Assembly: GCA_020638365.1 (NCBI GenBank)
Contig: JACKIQ010000009.1
Coordinates: forward strand, 1 to 59,058
From: Rhodospirillales bacterium
Lineage (GTDB): Bacteria > Pseudomonadota > Alphaproteobacteria > Micavibrionales > Micavibrionaceae
DNA: 59,058 bases
Direction of reading: 5' to 3'
Shown piece by piece: positions 43,076 through 50,853 of this stretch (position 1 is the first letter of the stretch; each line of letters begins with the position of its first letter). Under the pieces are notes generated by a model. It was not told the origin of the DNA. It made no database searches and was given only the letters and a program-made list of their open reading frames with translations. The translations under genes and the position numbers were made by a program.

Positions 43076-45295
43076 ATGCAGGATCGTGTAAAAATCGTTC
43101 ATGATAATTTTATCCGGCGGGTGGAGAGCGGAGATCTTCCCGAAACGCCGCTTGACGATCTAGAGTCTACAGGATTGAGCGGCCACGATCTGGTCGAAAT
43201 TTTTGAAACGCAGGTTCTCAGCCGTCTTCTCGACCAGCATTCGCGGGTTCTTCAAAAGCGCGGAGAAAGCTTCTATACAATCGGCAGTTCGGGTCACGAG
43301 GGCAACGCATCCATATCCGCGGCTTTGCGGCTAGAGGATATGGCGTTTTTGCATTATAGGGACGCGGCGTTCCTGATCCAGCGTTCCAAGAAGCTGCCGG
43401 GGCAAACACCGCTTTGGGATATGCTTCTGAGTTTTACCGCGTCCAGCGAAGACCCGATTTCCGCAGGGAGGCATAAGGTTCTGGGGAGCAAGGCGCTGAA
43501 TATTCCGCCGCAGACCAGCACGATCGCCTCGCACCTGCCGAAAGCGGTGGGCGCTGCCTATAGTCTCGGTCTTGCGCACAAGCTCGGGCACAGCGGGCAG
43601 ATCGCCAAGGACGCGATTATCTATTGCAGCTTCGGGGATGCCTCGGTCAACCACTCTACGGCCGCGGGCGCTATCAATTCCGCGTGCTGGGCGGCTTATA
43701 AAGGCGCGGACGTGCCGATCCTGTTCGTGTGCGAGGATAACGAGATCGGAATTTCCACGCCTACGCCAAAAAACTGGGTTCGCAATACGTATCGCGAACG
43801 CGCGGGGTTGAAATATTTCCATTGCGACGGGTTGAACGCGGTCGAGGCCTATGCAATCGCAAAGGAGGCCGCCAATTTTGTGCGAACGCATAAAAAGCCT
43901 GCCTTTCTTCATATGTCCTGCATCCGGTTGTTCGGGCACGCCGGGCCGGACGTGCAGACGAGCTATATGAGCCAAGCCAAGGTCGATGCAACGGAAGCGC
44001 AGGATCCCCTTCTGCGTACAGCCGCCTTGTTGACCGGGTACGGGATTTTAAATCCGACCCAAATTCTGGAGATTTATCATGAAACGCTGGCGCGGATTGA
44101 ACGTGCGGCGGAGCAGGTCATCAAACGCCCCAAGCTGCGTACCGCGCAGGAGGTGATGAGCAGCATCGTGCCGGAAAAGGCGGATGTTAAGCCATTGCCC
44201 GTTGTTTCTCAGGGCGAGCGCGAAGAGAGTTTCGGGCGGGAGACGGCGAATATGGACCAGCCGCAGCACATGGCGCGGCTGATTAACTGGGCGCTGCATG
44301 ATTTGATGCTGGCGTGCCCGGAGATTATTCTTGCAGGCGAGGATATCGGGCCCAAGGGCGGCGTTTACGGTGTGACCACGAAACTGCATGACCGTTTCGG
44401 ACCGCACCGGGTGATCAATACGCTTTTGGACGAGCAGAGTATCCTCGGGCTTTCGATCGGCTTGGCCCATAACGGGTTTATTCCGATCCCGGAAATCCAG
44501 TTCCTTGCTTATCTTCATAACGCCGAGGATCAGCTCCGAGGCGAGGCTTCGACGTTGAGCTTCTTTTCCTGCGGCCAGTATACGAATCCGATGGTAATTC
44601 GGATCGCCGGTCTACCTTACCAGCGCGGCTTTGGCGGGCATTTTCACAACGATAACGCGATTGCCGTCTTGCGTGATATTCCGGGGATCGTCGTCGCCTG
44701 CCCGTCCAACGGGGCGGACGCGGTCGGGATGCTCAGGGAATGCGTAAGGCTGGCGCGCGAGGAGCAGCGCATCGTGGTGTTTCTTGAGCCGATCGCCCTT
44801 TACATGATGCGCGATCTGCACGAGGAGAAGGACGGGCTTTGGACCTTTCCCTACACCGCGCCCGCAGAAGCCGACCCGTACCCGTTCGGGGAGCCGTTTG
44901 TTCACGGGGCGGGGACAGATCTATGCATCCTGACCTACGGGAACGGTTATTACCTGTCGCGGCAGGCGGCCAATATCCTGAAGGACAAGCACACGATCAA
45001 GAGCCGTGTGGTCGATCTGCGCTGGCTGGTTCCGTTGAACGCGGAGGCGATCACGGAGGCGGCAAAACCCTGCACACATGTTCTGATTGTTGATGAGTGC
45101 CGGAGGAGCGGCTCGCCGAGCGAGGAGATCATGACCATCCTGATGGAGAATCTCGATCCCCTGCCCCGTGTCAAACGGCTGACGGCCGAGGATTGCTTTA
45201 TCCCGCTGGGGCGGGCGTTTGCTTCGACCCTGCCCCGCAAGGACACGATACTTGAAGCAGCGCTGAACCTATGCGGGAAGGAGGCTCAATCATGA
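43076..45295 (+). CDS. Fused E1 alpha/beta 2-oxoacid dehydrogenase
   Basis: Thiamine-diphosphate E1 of the branched-chain 2-oxoacid dehydrogenase type, with alpha and beta chains on one polypeptide of 739 residues. The alpha half (about 60-370) has the ThDP loop GDASVNHSTAAGA...CEDNEIGIST; the beta half (about 400-735) has ILAGEDIGPKGGVYG, GLSIGLAHNGFIPIPEIQF and the C-terminal VVDLRWLVPLN, DECRRSG. No E2 or E3 gene is nearby. The stop overlaps the start of the acyltransferase gene (ATGA), implying coupled translation. Substrate (branched-chain or other) cannot be read. Confidence 0.88.
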   Translation: MQDRVKIVHDNFIRRVESGDLPETPLDDLESTGLSGHDLVEIFETQVLSRLLDQHSRVLQKRGESFYTIGSSGHEGNASISAALRLEDMAFLHYRDAAFLIQRSKKLPGQTPLWDMLLSFTASSEDPISAGRHKVLGSKALNIPPQTSTIASHLPKAVGAAYSLGLAHKLGHSGQIAKDAIIYCSFGDASVNHSTAAGAINSACWAAYKGADVPILFVCEDNEIGISTPTPKNWVRNTYRERAGLKYFHCDGLNAVEAYAIAKEAANFVRTHKKPAFLHMSCIRLFGHAGPDVQTSYMSQAKVDATEAQDPLLRTAALLTGYGILNPTQILEIYHETLARIERAAEQVIKRPKLRTAQEVMSSIVPEKADVKPLPVVSQGEREESFGRETANMDQPQHMARLINWALHDLMLACPEIILAGEDIGPKGGVYGVTTKLHDRFGPHRVINTLLDEQSILGLSIGLAHNGFIPIPEIQFLAYLHNAEDQLRGEASTLSFFSCGQYTNPMVIRIAGLPYQRGFGGHFHNDNAIAVLRDIPGIVVACPSNGADAVGMLRECVRLAREEQRIVVFLEPIALYMMRDLHEEKDGLWTFPYTAPAEADPYPFGEPFVHGAGTDLCILTYGNGYYLSRQAANILKDKHTIKSRVVDLRWLVPLNAEAITEAAKPCTHVLIVDECRRSGSPSEEIMTILMENLDPLPRVKRLTAEDCFIPLGRAFASTLPRKDTILEAALNLCGKEAQS

Positions 45296-46329
45296 AAAAG
45301 ACTGCGCTGGTGATCGCGCCCGGGCGCGGGACGTATAACAAGCCGGAGCTTGGATATTTGCAGAAGCATCATTCCGACAAGGCAGAGATGATCGCGGCGG
45401 TTGACGCGCTGCGCACGAAAAACGGTCAAACCTCGATTCTGGAACTAGACGGACGGGAGGTTTATTCGATCAAGGAGCATACGCGGGGGGATAACGCCTC
45501 ACCGCTTATTTATACCTGCTCTTATGGCGATTTTCTTTCGATTGACCGGGAGAAGTATGACGTCGTCGCCGTTACCGGCAATTCCATGGGCTGGTATATT
45601 ACGCTGGGCTGCGCCGGGGCTCTGGATGTCGCGCAGACCGCCGCGCTGATTAACACGATGGGGACCTTCATGCAGGACTCCCTGATCGGGGGGCAGATCG
45701 TTTACTCGTTCATCGATGAGAACTGGCAAGAGATAGCAGGCAAGCGTGAGGAGCTTGCCGGGATCGTGCGGTCGATCAACGAAGATCCGGCCTGCACAGT
45801 TCATACCTCTATCGAGCTGGGCGGGATGATCGTTTACGGTGCGAACGGCAAGGGAATCGAGGAGTTGAAAAAACGCCTGCCGCCTCTTCAGGACCGTTTT
45901 CCGCTCCTGCTTCCCAATCACGCGGCGTTTCATACGCAAATGCAGGAGCCGATTTCGCGCAAGGCCATGGACACATTCTCCCCGGACATGTTTTCGGCGC
46001 CTTCGCTTCCGATGATCGACGGGCGCGGACATATCTGGGAGAAATATTCCACCGATCCGCGTGCGCTGTTCGATTACACGCTGGGGCACCAGGTGTGTAC
46101 TTATTACGATTTTACGCGCGCGGTGCAGGTGGGTATGAAGGAATTCGCGCCGGATTGCCTTATCGTGCTTGGCCCCGGCACGACACTGGGCGGCGCGGTC
46201 GCGCAGAGCCTGATCGGGATTCAGTGGGACGGGATAGCCAGCAAGGACGATTTCATTAACAGGCAGAAGAGCGAAGCGCCTATCCTGTACGCAATGGGTA
46301 TCGAGGAGCAAAGAGGCCCGGTTACCTGA
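45292..46329 (+). CDS. FabD-like acyltransferase
   Basis: About 345 residues, related to malonyl-CoA:ACP transacylase by a nucleophile elbow VTGNSMGWY (GxSxG, Ser about residue 98) and a conserved His in PNHAAFHT (about residue 218). A glycine-rich end LGPGTTLGG matches the fold. Overall it diverges strongly from FabD, with extra segments, so substrate and acceptor are open. GGAGG precedes the ATG at 45292, which overlaps the E1 stop. Coupling to an E1 suggests it handles the acyl group or CoA ester produced by E1. Confidence 0.72.
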   Translation: MKKTALVIAPGRGTYNKPELGYLQKHHSDKAEMIAAVDALRTKNGQTSILELDGREVYSIKEHTRGDNASPLIYTCSYGDFLSIDREKYDVVAVTGNSMGWYITLGCAGALDVAQTAALINTMGTFMQDSLIGGQIVYSFIDENWQEIAGKREELAGIVRSINEDPACTVHTSIELGGMIVYGANGKGIEELKKRLPPLQDRFPLLLPNHAAFHTQMQEPISRKAMDTFSPDMFSAPSLPMIDGRGHIWEKYSTDPRALFDYTLGHQVCTYYDFTRAVQVGMKEFAPDCLIVLGPGTTLGGAVAQSLIGIQWDGIASKDDFINRQKSEAPILYAMGIEEQRGPVT

Positions 46330-46337
46330 ACCTTACT

Positions 46338-47024
46338 TCACTCGGGCAATCCCCAAAGATTACTGATCACTGTTTTGGCCTGCGGGAGGCTGTGGATCGT
46401 ATGGTCAGGACGGGCCTTGCTCAGGCGCGATTCGCTGATGCATCCGCCGGTGATGCCTATAGATGTGATGCCCAGCTTGCGGCCTATGTCGGGTTCTTCC
46501 ATGCTGTCGCCTATGATAAAGGCATTGACCGGGCTGTAGCCCCTTTTGACCATGAATTCGGAAAGACGTTCAAGCTTGTTCGTTGCGCTCAGGATCGTCG
46601 TGCCATCGCAATTATTGGCGTTAATGTAGCTGAAGTATTTTTTGAGCTTCAGGCGGTCTAGCTGGGGTTCAATCCTGTGAGTCAGGTAGTTGCTCAGGAT
46701 GATACAGGTTACCTCATGCGCGTTAAGCCATTCCAGAAGGTCTCGTGCGCCGCGACGAGTTCGGACGTTTGTCGCCAGTTTTTCATAGAGGGTCTGGAAA
46801 ATCTCGTTGGCCTGTTCGCGCGTTTCGAGTACGCGGTCAATGTCGCAACCGTTGCGCTTGTAATAGTGGATGATCGGGAAGTCGAAGGTTTCCCTTTGTC
46901 TTTTCAGCGAGATCGGGGGAACGCCGTAAAAATCCAGACAGGCATTGGAGGCGATCCATGCCAGTTTCGTGTCGGCAATCAGCGTCCCGTTCCAGTCAAA
47001 TATCGCGAGTTTTCGTGAACTCAT
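46338..47024 (-). CDS. HAD-family hydrolase, phosphoglycolate phosphatase-like
   Basis: 228 residues. Motif I is IFDWNGTL, so the second Asp is Asn; motif II ILSNYL; the Lys region is in SATNKLERL; motif IV IIGDSMEEPDIG. A DxNGT motif I occurs in a subset of HAD proteins, so activity remains possible. The cap domain is the C1 alpha-helical type. Its start overlaps the last bases of the IcmL-like gene (4 bp), so the pair is translationally coupled. Confidence 0.8.
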   Translation of the reverse strand: MSSRKLAIFDWNGTLIADTKLAWIASNACLDFYGVPPISLKRQRETFDFPIIHYYKRNGCDIDRVLETREQANEIFQTLYEKLATNVRTRRGARDLLEWLNAHEVTCIILSNYLTHRIEPQLDRLKLKKYFSYINANNCDGTTILSATNKLERLSEFMVKRGYSPVNAFIIGDSMEEPDIGRKLGITSIGITGGCISESRLSKARPDHTIHSLPQAKTVISNLWGLPE

Positions 47025-47782
47025 TGAGGGGGATTGTAATTCGGATTAGTCTTCTTGATCATATCGTAATATTTATCAAGCTGTTCTTGTTTTTTCTTCT
47101 GAAGCTTGTCCTCCTCGCTCTCCAATTCCTCGCTTTCGGGCATTTCGAACTGGCGTTTAAGCTTATCTCCCAGTGTTTCGCCCTTTTTCGGTCCGCCATC
47201 CGTGCGACATGGACAAAAAAGCGGATCCTTGTCAATGGTCGACTGCCACCGATTGATAACGACTTTTGGGTCGTAGGGTTCCGATACGTCCTTGATTGAA
47301 ACCAGTACGTTCAGAAACTGGTAAGACGTTCCATGATCAGAAATATACTCAATTACGTAGTTAAAAGAGGCGTCCCAATATACCACTTCTCCCACGAGTT
47401 TCGGCTGCATAACGGAAACAGGCGAAATAACATATCCCTTGATGTTCTGTTTGTTTTCCCGAATGTTTTGCAGAAAACCTTCTTCTATCGCGCCATAAAA
47501 CGACTTGTAACCCGTGTTTGTGAAATAGTTTTTATTGGCTTTCTTGCGTTCCGGGTAATTGTGGGCCGAAAAAGTGAACACTTCATTGGCCGCAGCAGAG
47601 ATCAGTCCCTTTACGAATGTCTGAGATACGCCCGGCTCAATTTCCTTTTTTTTCTTCTTTGGCGTGGTAATGCCCGGAATATCGGGTATTTCCGGCATTT
47701 CAAATTCCGGTGGAACCTGCGCATATGACGGCGCTCCGGTCAAAATCAGGACCAACAAAAGCAGTAAACTTCTTAAAGGCAT
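47021..47782 (-). CDS. Exported IcmL/DotI-like protein
   Basis: 253 residues with signal peptide (1-21, ending SYAQ) and a Pro-rich segment. Residues 60-180 resemble the C-terminal periplasmic domain of IcmL/DotI of type IVB secretion systems: TFSAHNYPERKKANKNYFTNTGYKSF, then VISPVSVMQPKLVG, VYWDASFNYVIEY and LNVLVSIKDV. The C-terminus is Lys/Glu-rich and probably coiled-coil. No other T4BSS gene is in the window. Homology is inferred from pattern, not a search. Confidence 0.55.
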   Translation of the reverse strand: MPLRSLLLLLVLILTGAPSYAQVPPEFEMPEIPDIPGITTPKKKKKEIEPGVSQTFVKGLISAAANEVFTFSAHNYPERKKANKNYFTNTGYKSFYGAIEEGFLQNIRENKQNIKGYVISPVSVMQPKLVGEVVYWDASFNYVIEYISDHGTSYQFLNVLVSIKDVSEPYDPKVVINRWQSTIDKDPLFCPCRTDGGPKKGETLGDKLKRQFEMPESEELESEEDKLQKKKQEQLDKYYDMIKKTNPNYNPPQ

Positions 47783-47830
47783 CGGAGCAATTCTGTTTTC
47801 CTCAATTCATAGAGGGCCTAAATAAACTTA

Positions 47831-47857
47831 CCCCCCTCTTATATCATAAGAAGGGGG
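47831..47857 (-). terminator. Hairpin after rplT, probable terminator
   Basis: CCCCCCTCTT and AAGAAGGGGG pair over 10 bp with one mismatch around a 7-nt loop. It lies 45 nt beyond the rplT stop in the direction of transcription, but the minus strand after it reads TAAGTTT, so the T-tract is weak. Confidence 0.5.
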
Positions 47858-47901
47858 CAAGACAATGTCTGCTTTAAAACGGAAGTTAAAGGCCAGATTG
47901 A

Positions 47902-48279
47902 TCAGGCTGCCTTTTTCGCTGCCTTGGCAAGAGCCTCGCCCGCCTGTTTCGCCAGAGTTTCAAACTCTTTCGGGCTGGAGATCGCCAGATCGGAGAGAAC
48001 CTTGCGGTCCAGTTCGATCGCGCAAAGCTTCAGGCCATGCATCAACTGGCTGTATGTCAGACCGTGCAGACGAGCGCCGGCGTTGATCCGCTGAATCCAC
48101 AAAGCGCGGAAATTACGCTTTTTGGCGCGACGATCGCGATAAGCATACTGACCTGCTTTTTCAACGGCCTGGACCGCCGTACGGAAACAATTTTTCCGGC
48201 GTCCGTAGTACCCTTTTGCCTTTTTGATCACCTTGCGGTGTCTTGCGTGGGCGCGTGGCCCTCCTTTAACGCGTGCCAT
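47902..48279 (-). CDS. rplT: 50S ribosomal protein L20
   Basis: Binds 23S rRNA early in 50S assembly. 125 residues; starts MARVKGG and contains KAKGYYGRR, RRAKKRNFRALWIQRINA and NRKVLSDLA-like LDRKVLSDLA. The ATG overlaps the rpmI stop (TAATG on the minus strand). Confidence 0.98.
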   Translation of the reverse strand: MARVKGGPRAHARHRKVIKKAKGYYGRRKNCFRTAVQAVEKAGQYAYRDRRAKKRNFRALWIQRINAGARLHGLTYSQLMHGLKLCAIELDRKVLSDLAISSPKEFETLAKQAGEALAKAAKKAA

Positions 48280-48527
48280 TATTGTGCTCCTTCATCTTTC
48301 TTAGCGGCAGGCTTTCTTTTGCGCTTGCGGCTGTTGGGCAGAAAATTGCGAAGAACAATCGTCGCGTCTGCATCACAAAGCGTATCCATGCCACGCGCCT
48401 TGCGTTTCATGGATTTGGGCTTGTTTATCATCATGTGGCTGGTAAAGGCCTGCTTGGCTTTGACTTTGCCTTTTGCAGTCACTTTAAAGCGCTTTTTAGC
48501 GCTTGAGTGCGTTTTCATTTTCGGCAT
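48279..48527 (-). CDS. rpmI: 50S ribosomal protein L35, extended
   Basis: 82 residues; most L35 proteins are about 65. The start MPKMKTHSSAKKRFKVTAKGKVK is canonical. The usual end near the conserved Leu-Pro (FLPNS) is followed by an extra basic/acidic tail of 16 or so residues (RKRKRKPAAKKDEGAQ). AGGAG lies 6 nt before the ATG at 48527. infC, which often precedes it, is not present. Confidence 0.95.
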   Translation of the reverse strand: MPKMKTHSSAKKRFKVTAKGKVKAKQAFTSHMMINKPKSMKRKARGMDTLCDADATIVLRNFLPNSRKRKRKPAAKKDEGAQ

Positions 48528-48563
48528 TTTCATCTCCTGAATTATTATTAAACCACGTGGCCG

Positions 48564-48625
48564 AGGCATGCCGATTTCAGCCAGACCGCTCTTTTAAGAT
48601 GCGGTTTATAACAGGCTGCATGCCT
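48564..48625 (-). promoter_or_regulatory. Structured leader of rpmI-rplT
   Basis: Nested complementarity can be drawn in the message: outer AGGCATGC/GCATGCCT (48618-48625 with 48564-48571), middle AGCC/GGCT (48614-48617 with 48579-48582), inner ACCGC/GCGGT (48601-48605 with 48585-48589). It ends 37 nt before the rpmI start, where ribosomal-protein autoregulation (L20 binds its own leader in other bacteria) would act. Could be chance. Confidence 0.4.
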
Positions 48626-48630
48626 TGCAA

Positions 48631-49398
48631 TCAAGCTTTTTGTGCGGTTTTTGATGCAGTTTTTGCGTAATAGCGCCCTGCGAAAGCTCGGGTGTGGTGA
48701 AAAATCATCTTCCTGTGCGGCAATTCCGCAAGCCCGTGTCCGCCGTCCTCGAAGGTCGTGATTTCGGCGCGTGGACCCTGAAAGTGTTTTCGGACGAATT
48801 CCAACTGCTCTACGGGAACCTGCTCATCCTTGGCTCCGTGCATAATCAAAACAGGAGCGTCGATGTTATTCAGGGCTTTTACCATATCCGTGTTTTTAAG
48901 TGATTCAACCAGCTTTCTGCTTACTTTCATAACGCTGTCCGATAGTTCGTATTCTGTTTTTTGTTCTTCAAACCCGCGAGGATCAAGAACAGGCCACGCC
49001 AAAATCATAAAAGCAAGATTTTCCGGCATATTGAGAAGCGCGAGAGAGGCCCCCAATCCCTCTGCAACGTAGGCAAAGCGTTCGTAGCCCTGCTCTTTGG
49101 CCCATAGATGCATTGTTTTAATATCCTGAGACGCGCTTGCCAGCGAAAAATCCTCGCTGCGCCCGTCGCTGGCTCCGCATCCACGAAAATCAAAACGAGC
49201 TATATGGAAACCGCTTTCTGCCAATTCACGTTCAAGGCCGCCGAAAAAATCATTGTGGCTGTACTTATGACCGGGAAAGCCGTGAATCATTAAAATGAGC
49301 GTTTTGTCGTGTCCATCCACCGTGGCTTCAACAGGCTTGTTTACAAGCACACTTATGGCTTCGCCCGAGGGCGTCTCTATAAAGATATCTTCAGGCAC
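48631..49398 (-). CDS. Alpha/beta-hydrolase-fold protein lacking the nucleophile Ser
   Basis: About 255 residues. The fold is clear: HGFPGHKY (oxyanion region), FDFRGCGASDG, AWPVLDP, acid Asp in MHGAKDEQVP and His in GGHGLAEL. But the elbow reads YVAEGLGASLAL: the position expected to be Ser in GxSxG is Gly (codon GGA), checked on the minus strand. The function is thus open; either a pseudo-enzyme or an unusual one. Start uncertain: a GTG at 49398 with GGGGA upstream is preferred; a TTG at 49416 would add six residues. Confidence 0.75.
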   Translation of the reverse strand: MPEDIFIETPSGEAISVLVNKPVEATVDGHDKTLILMIHGFPGHKYSHNDFFGGLERELAESGFHIARFDFRGCGASDGRSEDFSLASASQDIKTMHLWAKEQGYERFAYVAEGLGASLALLNMPENLAFMILAWPVLDPRGFEEQKTEYELSDSVMKVSRKLVESLKNTDMVKALNNIDAPVLIMHGAKDEQVPVEQLEFVRKHFQGPRAEITTFEDGGHGLAELPHRKMIFHHTRAFAGRYYAKTASKTAQKA

Positions 49399-49585
49399 GC
49401 CTATCCCCACACACAATAAGGCATATGTAAAAACTACATACTTTAGTATATCATGCCATAGTTCAATAAACGAGTGTTATTTTAGGGTTTTTTGATATTC
49501 AATGCATTCAGTGCGCTTGCCAGCACCGGGTTACCGCTCTAGACTTCTTCCCATCGTTTAATCACATTTTCCGGGCTTATATCCT

Positions 49586-50608
49586 ATGCGGGCGGTCAAG
49601 AGAGAAAATTTATTTATCTCACTGATAAAATTTGTTTTTTTTGCTTTTCTTTCTTGTTTTCCAGCTCTTTTCTTGTCAGTTCCCTCTGTTTTTGGCGATG
49701 ACAGGCCACCGGCCGTGCCCGTCATCGAGGTCGAACAGGAAAAGCTCGCCGCGCCCGTTGTCAAATCACCTTTTCCGGGTCCGGAAACCGATGATTCTAG
49801 CTCCTCGCCTCCGACCGCGACAGAGACTAAGCCTGAGACCCTCCAGAAGCCCGCAGACGCTCATTCACCGGAACTTTCCCCGGCCGGAAAGCCTAAGCAG
49901 GACCTTGTCGTGGTCGAGCTTTTTTCCTCGCAGGCCTGTTCGTTTTGTCCTAAAGCCGATGCCCTTCTTGGAGAGCTGGCGCGTGTCCCCTGGATTATCG
50001 CCCTGTCCTGCCATGTCGACTATTTCGACGTGAAGACAGGATCGCTTTCCCTTCCTTTTTGCAGCTCCCAGCAGACGGAATATGAATCAACCCTTAGAGC
50101 GGGACCGAAATACACGCCCCAGATGGTCGTTAACGGACAGTACGATGTTGTCGGCTACAAGCGCGATGACGTTGTAACAACCATAAAAAGAGCGCGCCGG
50201 GAACAGTCCCTTGTGCGCCTTTCTCTGGAAAAAGAAGCGGGCGGGACCACCTTTGAACTGAGACTGCCGGATATGCGTTCGGGTGAAAAAGGTACGACAC
50301 AACACGCCGTGGAAGAAAAAAGCGCTCAACCGCTTCTGGATTACCAGATCTACGTGCTGGTTTACGATATACCACATGAAATAATGGTCGCGGACGGGGC
50401 GAATGCAGGAAAAACCCTTATTTATACGAATATCGTGAGGAATGTCGGGGTACTCGGCCCCTGGGACGGGACCCCTGAAACTCTTAGGTTTGATCCCAAG
50501 TTGACGGCTCTTTCTGCCGGTTTCACCGTACTGGTGCGCTCAAAACGAAGCGGGAATATTCTGGCGGTTGGGCGGTACGATAAAGCCAACTTTTCAAGCG
50601 CCCCTTAG
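49586..50608 (+). CDS. DUF1223 thioredoxin-fold exported protein
   Basis: 340 residues. N-terminal hydrophobic segment (9-30) and Pro-rich linker, then a DUF1223 domain from about residue 108: VVVELFSSQACSFCPKADALL with CxxC (CSFC), SCHVDYFD, and PQMVVNGQYDVVGY. The thioredoxin-like CxxC suggests redox activity in the periplasm, but partners are unknown. Most relatives are alphaproteobacterial. ATG at 49586 follows a weak ribosome-binding site. Confidence 0.85.
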   Translation: MRAVKRENLFISLIKFVFFAFLSCFPALFLSVPSVFGDDRPPAVPVIEVEQEKLAAPVVKSPFPGPETDDSSSSPPTATETKPETLQKPADAHSPELSPAGKPKQDLVVVELFSSQACSFCPKADALLGELARVPWIIALSCHVDYFDVKTGSLSLPFCSSQQTEYESTLRAGPKYTPQMVVNGQYDVVGYKRDDVVTTIKRARREQSLVRLSLEKEAGGTTFELRLPDMRSGEKGTTQHAVEEKSAQPLLDYQIYVLVYDIPHEIMVADGANAGKTLIYTNIVRNVGVLGPWDGTPETLRFDPKLTALSAGFTVLVRSKRSGNILAVGRYDKANFSSAP

Positions 50609-50629
50609 GGAAGATGATTACTGATAGCG

Positions 50630-50661
50630 AAACCGCCCCTTGCCGAGGCGAGGAGCGGTTT
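50630..50661 (+). repeat. Hairpin at the DUF1223 gene end
   Basis: AAACCGC (50630-50636) pairs with GCGGTTT (50655-50661). It lies 21 nt after the stop at 50608. No long T-tract follows (GCTTTCC), so termination is only possible. The next 190 nt to the end of polA hold two copies of a GTGTGTGGGGAA element (about 50669 and 50726) and a second hairpin (CGACAG at 50710-50715 with CTGTCG at 50739-50744). Confidence 0.4.
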
Positions 50662-50853
50662 GCTTTCCGTGTGTGGGGAACTTTATAAATTCTTACAAAA
50701 CCCCGGCCCCGACAGTAATATTGCGTGTGTGGGGAATTCTGTCGAAGCGGGGCGTGTTGTACCATGGGCTGTCAAAAACTGTCAATAAAAATCATGTATT
50801 ATTTATAGCTTAAAGTGCATCTTTTATTCAATTTTTGTGTTTTCGTTCATTTT

